Origin: Chamaea fasciata
Lineage: Eukaryota > Chordata > Aves > Passeriformes > Sylviidae
DNA length: 64,000 nucleotides
Reading direction: 5' to 3'
Assembly (NCBI GenBank): GCA_029207755.1
Contig: JARCOQ010000012.1
Location: 21,377,740-21,441,739 of the forward strand
Made by a program: the position numbers and the translations under genes. The notes beneath the pieces were generated by a model that saw nothing but the letters and a program-made list of their open reading frames with translations, searched no databases and was not told the DNA's origin. This document shows, in pieces, positions 11,501 to 23,200 of this stretch (its first letter is position 1; each line of letters begins with the position of its first letter).

Positions 11501-14500
11501 TATGAGAGATGACTGCTCCAGCAGGAACAGGGGAGTCTGGTGGGTACAGCCTGGGGTGGGATGTAGGAGATGCAAGGGCTGATTTGCACTCAGTTTTTCA
11601 GCCCTGACAACTGAAACTTGGCTGGATCCTCTTCTCCTGGTAATTTGAAAATAAGAAGATATCTTCTTTCTCACGCAACCCCTGAGGTCACTCCCAGGAG
11701 TGTTATTCGCATCCTGCCATCTGAGGGCAGGAGTATGTAACATGGGGCAGGAGTGGGAAGGGAAGGGAAGGGAAGGGAAGGGAAGGGAAGGGAAGGGAAG
11801 GGAAGGGAAGGGAAGGGAAGGGAAGGGAAGGGAAGGGAAGGGAAGGGAAGGGAAGGGAAGGGAAGGGAAGGGAAGGGAAGGGAAGGGAAGGGAAGGGAAG
11901 GGAAGGGAAGGGAAGGGAAGGGAAGGGAAGGGAAGGGAAGGGAAGGGAAGGGAAGGGAAGGGAAGGGAAGGGAAGGGAAGGGAAGGGAAGGGAAGGGAAG
12001 GGAAGGGAAGGGAAGGGAAGGGAAGGGAAGGGAAGGGAAGGGGAGTGCTGAAGTGTGGCCAGGGACTCCCTTAAGTGGCAGCTTCTCTTTCTGGCAAAAT
12101 TCCTGACAAAACAATAAGAAAAAAATCCTGTGCCTTGCCCACACCAGGCACCGATCCCCCAAGCCCCAGCAGAGACCTGCAGCAGTGCTGGCTCACCCTC
12201 GGGGCAGATGTGGGAGCTCGTACAGTAATCGGGCTCCGGGGCTGCTGGGGCCTTGTCTTTCCTCCTCTCTCCCCAAAGTCTCACATCCAGCACATAAACA
12301 TTGCTGGCCCAAGGCTTCTCCATCAGCCACTAGTGATGTTCTCACTAGTGGTAATGGAGCAGGTCAGGCCCATAACTGCAGCAATAGGTCCTTAGTGAGC
12401 AGAACCTGAAGCAAGTTCATCAGCTGTCACTACTGACATGAATGAAATTCAGCTTGCCAGATGTTCTCTATATTTTTGTGTGTGATAAGTTCATCACCAA
12501 ACTCCCCAGAACACCCTTTCTGTGCACAGATTGACCACCAGCAAAGCACTGAGGAACTTTTGTTTCCTCAGTGGGGCTGTGGAAGAGCACAAAGCCCAGC
12601 AACTTCTGGGAAGAAGCACATTTCACCTGAGCTGTCCCTGAGCATCAAAGCACGGAGTCTTGTGTTTGTCAGGCAAGAACTGTTCACCTGGTGACCAATC
12701 CTAATTGCTCCTGTTACATCCAAAGTGCACCAAGACATTTGCGTAATTATTTCCAACACATTGCGCAGAGTTTGTCTGGTGAGCCAAGCAAACAGTTACC
12801 AGCCTGGATGACAACCCAGGGCCCCAGACTGCACTGCTGGTAAATACACAAAACCCTCCTGTTCTGCCTCCTCGATGTGCTCCTGCTAATGGTGCTTCAT
12901 ATGGCTGGGATTGGATCCTTCAGATTGTAAATGGCATCCTCCTTTTGGGTCTTGTTTCCATGTCACTGTATTGCTCTAATCTGCATTTGCACTCTTTCAG
13001 AGTTTTGATTGCTCCTTTTTGTAGAGCAGCTTTCATTGAAATGCTGACAAAATGTGCTAATTCAGGATCTTTTCAAGGTAAAATAAACCAAAGAGCCACG
13101 CTGCAAATTCAACAGTAGTTATTCCGTGGTCTTCAAGAGAAAGTTCCTTCTCCCTGTCTGATTCCTAGGCTGTAATCTCACAAGAGAGATAGTGCCCTAA
13201 CATTTGCATCTCTTGAGAGGAAGTTTATAGGTAGCAGGAAATGAGAAATTCCTGAGGCAGTCAGCGTCAAGTTATGCATGCAGATAGCTCTTAACTCTCT
13301 CTGTGCTTTTCACAAACCATTCTCTGATGGGATTGCTGGCAGTCAGAAGGCTGGATGCAGAGTATGGGGGAGATTAGGTCGTTTTATCCCACAGGATCTT
13401 CTGAGGGCTGGATCTCCTCAGAAGTGGGTCAGTAGCTGTTTCTGATCCTGGCTGTTCTGTCTGTCTTGGCCGTAGTTTGTTTGCTCCCTGCTTGCCCAAG
13501 TGAGCTGAAGTGACCTGCACTGCAGAAAGAATGTCATGGCCAGAATTCCCCCCAAGTCCTGATCCTCTCTTTGTGTTGCAGTCCTTTCTCCGTGGTTCCA
13601 GCCGAAGGAATTCTGGGCCCTGGTCACACCATGCAGGTGACAGTGGGATTTCACCCGCTGACGTGCGGTGACCATTTCGGGTCCCTGGTGGCGCGCTGCA
13701 TAGGTGAGTGCTGGGCAACGCATGGGACACAGGACAGTTCTCCACCATCACTCCCTGTTCATCCCCCTCAATTCCCTCTAGATGTACCTCCTCTGTTCCA
13801 GCTCTGCCCCAAAGAAAACTGAAATAGCTGGTGTTTAAATGGTTGAAAAAGTGGATCCCCTCTAACAGGGCTGAGATTTTTGGAATTCTGTTTTGCTGGG
13901 TGTTGCAGAGTGGAGGAAGGAGGAACCCTGATTCTCCACTACTGTGTGGCTACGCCTGGGTGAAGTTTTATTTTACTCCTGGGCAGTGCTGTATGTGAGC
14001 TGCGAGGTCTCCATCAGACTCTCTCCAATGCAGTGTATTTCTTGCACACCTCTGTCCTGTATGCCGCTTCTCCACTGGCTTGTCACAGACCCTTTTACTA
14101 TGTTGCCCTCTACACATCCATGCAGTTTTTGCCTAATAACATCTTCAGGCCCTCAAGTTCCTGTATGGTGACAAATCAAGACAAATTTTTCCTCGTCCCC
14201 ATTTCCCAGGCCGTTCATGCTGTTGCAAACCTCTCACATCTCCCATTTGATTTCTAGACTGAGGAATCCCATTCAGACTTCATATAGAAGCTGCTCTGTA
14301 CTTATTAATCTTTCCTTGTCCTTTTGTATTTAACCTGAAGTGCTCCATCTTGGTTTTTGAGATCAGGACAATATGAAATATTTCAAGACTGATGGGGCTG
14401 TGGGTTTGGACAGGAAGATGACGATGATGATGATTTTTATGGTGTTCATTTTGTAGTGGTTTGTCATATTGCAAAGCCAGGCTGGTTGTGTTTCCTCTCC

Positions 14501-17252
14501 TGTGTCCCCTCCTGCTGTGGGCTGTCACTTCACCTGTTCCTCTGGGTCTCCTTTTTCTGCCCACATGCCCCCAGGCGTATTTGCTTGTCAGCAACAAGGG
14601 ATCCAAGGGATCAGGAGGGGCAGGAGTCTCGTGGGATGCGCAGGGGAGACCTCGGCAAGCCAGGATTGACCAGGGCTCCTCAGTGTCACCTGAAGGACTT
14701 TGATGCAGAAATCCCAGTGGTCTGAGTGGGTCACCTGAGCACATCTGACAAATCCCACTGTACATACTGTCACCTTGGGGCCAAATCTCTACAAACACCT
14801 TGGAAATAAGGTGGTTAAGGAGGTGCCCAGGACATCCTCACGCAGTACACACAGAGCTGTCAGGACGTGATAAATGTACTGATCCATGGAACTGCTAATA
14901 CATTTAAAAGCTATGACACTTTCTTCCGTGACCTGTGGTTTGCTTTGTTCCTTGTGCTTCCATCAGCAACTGAGCTAGCTGAGCAAAGACTCTGCTTTGT
15001 TCCAGGTGAAGAAAGTTTCTTCACATTCCTTCGCGCAGAAGCTGCAGATGTCAACATTGGATTGAGCACATATTCCATGAAGGTTGAGAAGACTTTCATC
15101 ACCACATCAAGCCACACAAGCATGTTCATCAGAAACAGGAGTAACATCACAGCCCACTTCCAGTGGAAGATGTTTCCTACTGAGGAAGCCGACAATGAAG
15201 AGAAGAGGAGGTTGGTTTGAAAGATACGTTTCAGTGAGATACATGGCCCAAGACTGAAACTAATGCATGGCCTCAGGGGGGTGTTGGTGATTTTGAATGG
15301 TTTAGGCCAAGTAAACCATCCCTGGCATTAGGGTGTGTGTCCCTGGGCTGCAGGAGCTCAGCACAGCATTCCAGTTCCATTTATACTCCAACCAAGGATG
15401 GCATTTTGGGAAGGAAAGGTTGATTGCAATGACTGGATTTCCTCAAGTTCTAATTGGGCTTTTGCCTCCCTAATCTTCTTCCTACATGACCTGGCAACAT
15501 CCTTAAACGTTTCCTGAGTTGCCAGCCCCTCTTTGCAAAGGCAATACGCCCTCTTTTTTCCCCTTAGTTCCTTCCAAATCTCCTTGCCCATCCAGGCTCG
15601 TTGTCTTCCCTGTCAGCTCATCTTTCAGCACACAGGGACAGTCTGTTCCTGTGCCTTCAAGACTTCTTTCTTGAAGTATGTCCATCCTTCCTGGACCCCT
15701 TTGTTTGTAAAGGCTGCTCCCCAAGGTCCTCTCCAAAACAATCTCTTGAACAGGCCGAAGGCTGCCTTCCAGAAGACCAGAGTGGAAGTTTTGTTGATGC
15801 CCCTCCTTGTTTCACTGAATGTTGAAAACTCTGTTATTTCACAGTCACTGTACCCCCAGACAGTGGTGAACAGATGAAGTTCTTTTAGTTCTTAGGGAAT
15901 CTCCTGGTGATATCCAGTACCTGGATCCCAGGGAGGCAGCAGGCTTCCCTGTGGAACGGATCCGCTCGATATACAGGGCCCTCATTTCCCCTTAGAAGGG
16001 ATTCACTTACTACCACTACCCTTCTTTTCTTCGTAATACTTTTTTCCAATTACATTTATTTTCATGCCAGTTTGTGTCCTAGCCTGTCACCAGGACATTT
16101 TGTTTTTCCTTACTTCCAGTCTTAGGGATGGTGTTAGCTCTAAGGCCTACTCTCCTGCTGTCAGAGATGCTTTTGAGATCTCAGAGCAGAGAGGACTTTT
16201 TTTTATGAGAGGAGCTAGTGCAGGATCCTTTCCCTCTCTGGCCATTCTACTACCATGCACTGGGATGGGACCCAAAAAGCTCTGGATCCTGAAAAGATGA
16301 TCTCTCCAGGAGTTTGCTGTCTGTCTCCTGCACCAAGAAGTCCCTTCCCCTCTCACAGCCTCTGTTTTCATGCATATAAAACCTTGGATGTCACTGAAGG
16401 GATGCGGTGCCTGAATTCATCAATTTCCTTTGGAAGTGCTCTGGGATGCTCTTGTGAAAGGCAGAGTAGGGAACAGGGCAGGTCCAAAATGGAAGAAACA
16501 AAGAGCGATGCTGGTAACACGTAACCACAACCCAGCTTCGTCTCCCTTTCCCAGGGAAGTCCTGCAGTGGGTGCTCCGTGATCTTTATCTGCTTCCCCCG
16601 AGCAGCTCAGTGGTAGGAAAAGCCAGCTGAGGTGGCTGGTGGATTCTCCCTCAGTTTTGGCAGAGGCTTTGAGGCAGGAGATTCTCTTGAGGGATGCTGG
16701 CTTTCCAAAGCTCTCCTGAGCTTGCAAGTGTGGAGTAAAGCTACCTGCTGAGCTTGTGCACAACAAGTTATCTTCTGATCCGATTGGGACCCTCGTGGCT
16801 TGGGGTCAGCCCTTGCTGGGGAGCTGCCGCTCCTCCCCAAGTGCTTTGCTCTCCCGCACTTCCGCTTCTCTCTGCAAATATATTAAATGACCTGCTGGCT
16901 TTGTCTCTCCCTGCGGCTGCAGGCAGTGTGATTTGCTGGAGCCACCACCAAAGGTCTGGATGGAAGACTTCATGGAGGAGAAAAAAATAAAGAAGGTGAA
17001 GGGCTTTTGTGAAAATCGCACCTCCCTCCTGAGCCAAAAGGTCCAGGAGGAGAAGGCAAAGGTGCAAGAAGACCCCCTGCTGTTCTCCAATGACTTTTTT
17101 TTCATTGAGCCAATGGTAAGTGATAGCTGAGAACCTCATTTTCCTCCTCTTCCTTCTCTTCCTTCTCTTTCTCCTCGTCCTCCTCCTCTTCCTTCTCCTC
17201 CTTCTCTTTCTCCTCGTCCTCCTCCTCTTCCTTCTCCTCCTTCTCCTCCTTC

Positions 17253-17283
<31 letters not shown>

Positions 17284-20200
17284 TCTCCTCCTCCTCCTCC
17301 TCTTCCTCCTCCCGCCCACCCTACCCCCGCCCCTTTCCCCGGGTGCGGTCACTCAGCAGGTCCTCAGCTGGCTCGGTGTGCTCAGAGGGAGGGCATGGAG
17401 TTTCTGGTGCGGCTGCAGAGCTCACTGCTGAAAGTATTTCTGCCCTGCAGGCTCAAGGCAGGGCTGGGAGCCTGACAAAGCTGAGCTCTGCTGCCAGGGC
17501 TCGAGCTCAGGGCACTCCGTGTCCTTGAAGTGTCCACAGGGAGCAGTTTTTGTAGGTAGGGGCTCCCCCGACACGTGCTGCTGCGTGGGGTTCAGCGGAG
17601 GGTGTTGGAGCAGTGCCAGTTCACGGATTGACCTGAAGCATGCAAGGGTTCGCTGGGAAAAGGAGGCCAAATTCAGCCCAAGGTTAATCGTAGAAATGCC
17701 TGTCCCTTCCTCTAACCACGACTCGCACTGTTTGTGAGTCTCCCAGTGTCATCTGTGAGCCTGGACACAAGGGTGGGAGGTTATAATGGGCATTTTGAGT
17801 TCTCTTGCACACGGGGACAGTAAACCTTTTCTTTTTCTGTTTATGCAAGCAAACGCCCACGTCCTCCCATCAGCCAGAGCCCTGATTCTGAGTATTGGCA
17901 TTGTGAGAGATGATGAATGCCTGGTGTCTGCACAGTGCAAAATCCCTTCTCATCCTGGAGTAAATCCTAGAACAATCCCAACCTCTGCTTTCTTTGAAAA
18001 AAGGTTAAACTAATATTTTTCTTTCCAAGGAAGGGGATCGTGTTCTTGGTTACTCCTATGGCCCGTCTAAGGCCAAGAGCCACCAGTGCACAATGGCAGT
18101 TAGGTACCACTGTAGCTGACTGCAGCATGATGTGACCAGGAGCTTGTGTCAGAGCAGCAGGAACATTGTGGAGAGTGGGGGCTGATCAGCTGAGCATTGA
18201 GAGCGCCCAGTGGTGTGTTGAGCTGGGTTTAGAGTGTTTCCTTGGGCTCCTTATGTTGTTCGCTCATCACTGATGCTCTGAAGAAAGGCTTAGAGGAGTG
18301 GTTGAAAACAAGAAGTGTGAAGTTTGAAGATAAATCTTTTTCTGTCTCTTTCTGTTTCAGGAGGGAGAGATTGGGCCACGTTGTTCGGCTGAAATCAAGG
18401 TGACCTTTAAACCCCTGGAAGCACTGGAGTATCAGAGTGTGGCCTACTGTGACATCTCAGGTACAGCTCCTTTCCCCTGCTTCTCTCACCCACAGTGAAG
18501 CCATGGAGCAAGCCTGAGCCCACTGGGCTCCCATGTAACTGCTGGGAAGAGTTCCTGGTCAGCAGGGCAGTGCTGGCACATCCCCAGTTGTCCCTGCAGC
18601 TTCCAGGGAGTTTCCCATGCAAGGCCAGGGCTCGGAACACCTGTGTCTGGATTGCTGATCCCAGAACAACCCAGGCAGTGCAGGGAGATGTTTTCATGGC
18701 ACGGCTTTGCCAGCATTTCCTCAAAGGCCAAGCAGCTACAGAGCAGAACAGCTTTAGTGAACAAGCACTAAGCCCCTCTAGACCACTGGCCTCCAGGATG
18801 GGTCCATTTGACATGGATCCACCATCAGGCAGTCGCAGCTGAGTTAGAAATGTGCTCCCTGAGCCTGGATCACCTCCAGACACCACCAGGCCAGCGGAGG
18901 CGGAGCCCCGCTGAGCCCAGGGTGTTGGTAGAAGGACCACCCTTGGCCAGCACCTGCTTCTCTCCCTGTGTGGGAATTGTCACCTTGCAGCTCTCAGTCT
19001 GTGCAAACAGAACACAGTGCCGAGTGTCAGAAGTGGAGGACAGCAGTCCTGTGCTGCTGGGCCAGGTGGTTTGGCAGTTGTTGCCTGGCAGTTTGCCAGG
19101 TAGCAATTGCCAAAGTCTTCGTGAGCTTTGTGCCTTCAATGAATGGATTTCAAAGCTCCTCTAAGTGCATGGGGAGGAAACCCTAGAGTCATAGTATGTT
19201 AAGGATGGAACGGACCTCAAAGACTGTCTAGTGCCAAGGCCCCTGCCATGGGCAGGGACACCTCCCACTAGACCAGGTAGCTCCAAGCCCCATCCAGCCT
19301 GGCTTTGAACACTTTCAGGGCTGGAACCTCCACAACTCCCCTGGGGAACCTACTCCAGCGTCTCACCACCTCACAGTAAAAAAATTCTTCTCAATATCTA
19401 ACCTAAATTTCCTTTCTTTCAATTTATACCTGTCACTCCTTGGCCTGTCGCTACAGGACACCAGAGATGTTTTAAACTCAGCAAACTGGTGGCTAAAATT
19501 GGAAACCAGCCCAAGGAATGGGTTAGAAATTGCAAGTCAGCCCCAGGGGATATCTCCTGAGGGAAGAGAAGGGTCCATATCTTCTGCTGCAGCATCAAGA
19601 GCTGGTTGCATGCAGCTCAGAATCAGGGTCTAGCATTGAGGCAGCCTGGAAAATCCAGTAGAACAGAGGGAATTATTGTACTGAAATGGACATCTCTCCC
19701 CAGGCCGTGAGAGCAGGCTGGCCCTGCACCTCAGAGGGGAAGGCCGCAGACCCTTGGTTGAACTCAGCTGTGATACCCTGAACCTTGGGGAAGTTTTTGT
19801 CAAAACCGCCCACACCCATGAGGTGAGCACCAGGGGTTGGGATGGATCCTGATGGCTCCTGAGGCAGCAGCAAGCCTGGTGGACCTGTGGAATTCCTGGC
19901 AACCTGGGCAGTTGTGAGCAGGGAATAGCTGATGTACCGGTCAAATCTGGGCGGGGGGGGGGAAGGGGGGGGGTCCAGAAAAATGTGTCTGTTGTTCATG
20001 AAGCCCCAGTCCCTTCTTTTGGGCAGCCTTCCATAGGGATCAGCTGGGAGGCTTCCTGCAAAACAACCCCTTTTGACCCAACGCTGGGTCAAAAAGCTGT
20101 TCAGAGGCTTTTGTGGCAGCACCAGACACAAGGCACCTTTGTACTGGGCTGTTCAGAAGCAGCTGGGACAAGCTGGCTACATTTGAGCTTCAGTCCACCG

Positions 20201-23200
20201 CAAACAATTTTTAGTCAAGTGTCTCCTGCTCATTCCTGGAAGTCACAGGAAAGCCATCCAGCCTCCTGGCTCAGTGCAGGCCCTTGCAAAGGGCTTGAGG
20301 ATTCTTTCCCTTGCTGTCCAATCCCTCACCACACTTCAGGCTTGGTGCATCTCTGGCTCTACAAAGAGAAAAGTGTTCCTGGGAATAAAGCAAAAGATTT
20401 TTCTACCTATTTGCCTCCCCCCTGTTGGGGGTCAAGTTTGCAAAAAAAAAAGAGAGAGCAACTGAAAGAGGCAGAAAACGAGGCACTACATCATGCCAGA
20501 CACTTTCAGAAGTTTGGTTGTGGAAGGGAAAGACACGTTGAGTTTTCTTACCAAAAGATGGCGCTGTCTGTACATTTTGATGTTGATGCCTCCTTCTCAG
20601 TGTATTGTTTTCACGGTATGGGAAAAGGTAAATGCGTAGATACGGTACTGCTGGAGCTGCGCTGACTGGGGCAGCAGCAGCTCTGTGGTGATTCACTACG
20701 CAGCTGCAATCACCCCACGTTGCTCTCAGGGCCAGGTCTGAATGAGCTTGGTGCTACTGACCAGAGGTGGACTGCTCTGTGTCCGTGGGATAACCCCAGG
20801 GTGACTCCAGTTATGTGGAGTTATGTGAGCTTCGCATGAAAACCCAAAGGCAGAACTTGTCCTGTTGTATTTTTTTGACTTCTGCCGTCCAGCAGCACAA
20901 AGCATCTTCTGCCTTTTCTGGGTGTTAATTGCGCCATTAGAAAATGACTCCCAAGAAGGGAAGATTTCACGTGTACTTGCATTTTGTTTTCTTGCTGCTG
21001 CAGGTGAAACTGATGAACAAAGGAGTTCTTGATGCTCCCTTCACCTATATCCCTTCAAACACGGAAGTGGGCTGCTGCTTCAAGTTTGTACCCGAGGAGG
21101 GCCTCATTGCACCAGGTGGGATCCAGACTATTCAGATCTCCTTGGATGCCGCCGTGTTGGGGCGGTTTGAGGAACCATTCCAGTTCCGTGTGGCTGGATC
21201 TCCTACGCCTGTGATCCTGACCATCGAGTAAGGACTCTGGGAGCTTACTCTGGGTGGGCACATCTGTAGCTGTCTCTGGGACATCCCCCACCTACCTCAT
21301 TTTGGGGTCGGGCAGAGAAAAAAGATGTTTCCTGAGGTCTTAATCTCTGCTCTGATCCTGGCATTGCCTTAGTGTGGGGGTGCCTGCTGCCCCGTGTGGT
21401 ACCCGGGAGCTGGAATGACTCCTCCCTGCAGGGATGTCCCTCTGCCTTGGGCCATGGCAGGCAGTGGCATGGATCAGCTTTGGGCAGTAGCTGCTCTGGG
21501 ATGTCCCCCCTGAGCACCCAGCAAGGCCCCCAGGGCTTTGGAGATGGGCCAGCCTGGGTGATTCTCCACCAGCAGCAGTGTTTTGAAAAACTTCTGTTAA
21601 TAATCCATCCCAAACGGGCAGCAGCAGCCTCAGCTCACCTCTCATGGCCATGCATGGAGGCAGGCTGTGCTCCGAGCTCCTGTGCAGAGTGCTCTGCTAC
21701 CTCCTTTCCACAGCCAGGAAAAGGCTGATGTGGGAGACAGGGAACTGTGCAGCAGGAACCGTCCCATAATCCTGGCCCTGCAGAAGGGAGAAGGGGTGAT
21801 GATGGGGGAGGCAGAGCTCAGTCCTCAGGACCACAGCAGCATGAGGGCTTGTCCCTGCTAGCCTGAGGCGTGTGCTGGTAGGATAACGTAGTGTAAGCAG
21901 GAAAGCTGATGCTGGCTGCTCTGGAGCTTTGGAGCTAGGCTGCTGCTGTTGGGAGGCACTGGATCAGGGCAATAAAGAAATGAAAGCAATCTGCAGTTGA
22001 TTATACCAATAAGATAAGGGAGATGGATTAAAAAGAACATGAAACTTATTACTTAGCAGGAGAACAGTGTTGACTAGGTCTGCCCATAGTAGAGAAACAA
22101 CTACACTGGCTTTGCTTTTGGAGAAAAAGTGCTGCTATTTTTATTTTGGAAATCAAGAGGGAACCTTTCACCATCAAATAATTGATTCTCCTCTGTCCTT
22201 CCCCAAACTGGTCATGCGTGGGATGTTATTCCATAAGCAGCTTTCTCCTTGAGCAAGAGAAGGTGTCTCTTGTTGAGATGTGTAGAGCAGAGCCAGGGAC
22301 AATCCTGTGAACACAGTAGAAGACACAGTTCACTGGTCCTTGACTTTTAACCAAAAGGCAGGGTGCGCATTAATTGGCGTCAACCATGAAATAAACTCGT
22401 GTTGGGCAGCTTCAAGTGCTGCCTTCAGTGGATGTTGGTGACTTTTAGTGCCTGTCTGCTGAGTTCAAGGCCAGGGGAGGAGGTGTGGTAGATTCAGGAC
22501 ACCCATGTTTGGTTGTTTAAGCTATTGCTCCTGGCTGTGCCAGCTGGTGCACTAGTGACAAGCTGGTCCTTTCCTCTAGGATTCATCTGTCCACTGTGTA
22601 GAACTGTTAATGCTCTTTTTGGAGGATGTTTGGGGCTCCCCTGGCTTCATGTCTCAAAACTCTGTCTGTAATGATTGTGTGGGTCAAAATCTCCTGAGAA
22701 AGCTCCTCCATTGGAAGACCAGTTACAGCCAAGTAGCAAAGCAGGGAACCTGTGGCTGGAAAGGCTGGTTACAGAAGTTTGTGGGGACACCTTTATGTCC
22801 ATCCCATTACAGATGGGGAAACTGAGGCACGGAGACAGGTCTGGGTGGGTGTTCAGGGTCCCTCATGGGACCACCGGCAACTTGGGGGCTTTTCCTGCCT
22901 GCCCTGCGTCCAAAGCCCCATCAGTGGCTGTGGGCTGCTGGCCTCTTGGCTTTAGCTGCCTCCTGTGCACATGGACACTGTGCTGAGCACATGGTGGTGT
23001 GTTGATTTGAAACCCACGATGCCCCTGACACCAGGTTTTGTGCCCCCAAGCCACGACAGCCGGAGGCTTTGCAATTCCCTTTAACGCAGCCATTTCCTCC
23101 TGTGTCCCTGTCATCGCAGGGGGTGTGTCGTCGGGCCGACTTTACACTTCGACACCGATGAGCTCGACTTCGGTGACATCTCCTTTGGTGAGTGTTCCCT

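Larger units (their letters stand above)
10223..13581 (+). other. Intron m2-m3 (also 36927-40299)
   Basis: This is the longest intron of the unit, about 3.36 kb. It holds a degraded CR1-like piece at about 11006-11063 and the (GGGAA)n array. Nothing else was recognised. Confidence 0.6.

Noticed and set aside
11671..12323. Long frames of 160-280 codons on both strands around the pentanucleotide array (also 38202-39041)
   Set aside because: They are products of the (GGGAA)n repeat, whose 5-bp unit has no stop in any frame. They have no motifs, splice support or conservation.
14280..14798. 172-codon minus-strand frame
   Set aside because: It is intronic, low in complexity near its C-terminus and without motifs. 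It is present in both copies only because the unit is duplicated.
16768..17352. Arginine-rich 194-202 codon minus-strand frames (also 43486-44094) and Leu-rich plus-strand frames
   Set aside because: They come from the triplet pyrimidine tract and overlap the real m5 exon on the opposite strand.
19985..20665. 226-codon plus-strand frame (243 codons in copy 3)
   Set aside because: It lies wholly within intron m7-m8, has no recognisable domain, and contains an A-run and ordinary intronic composition.
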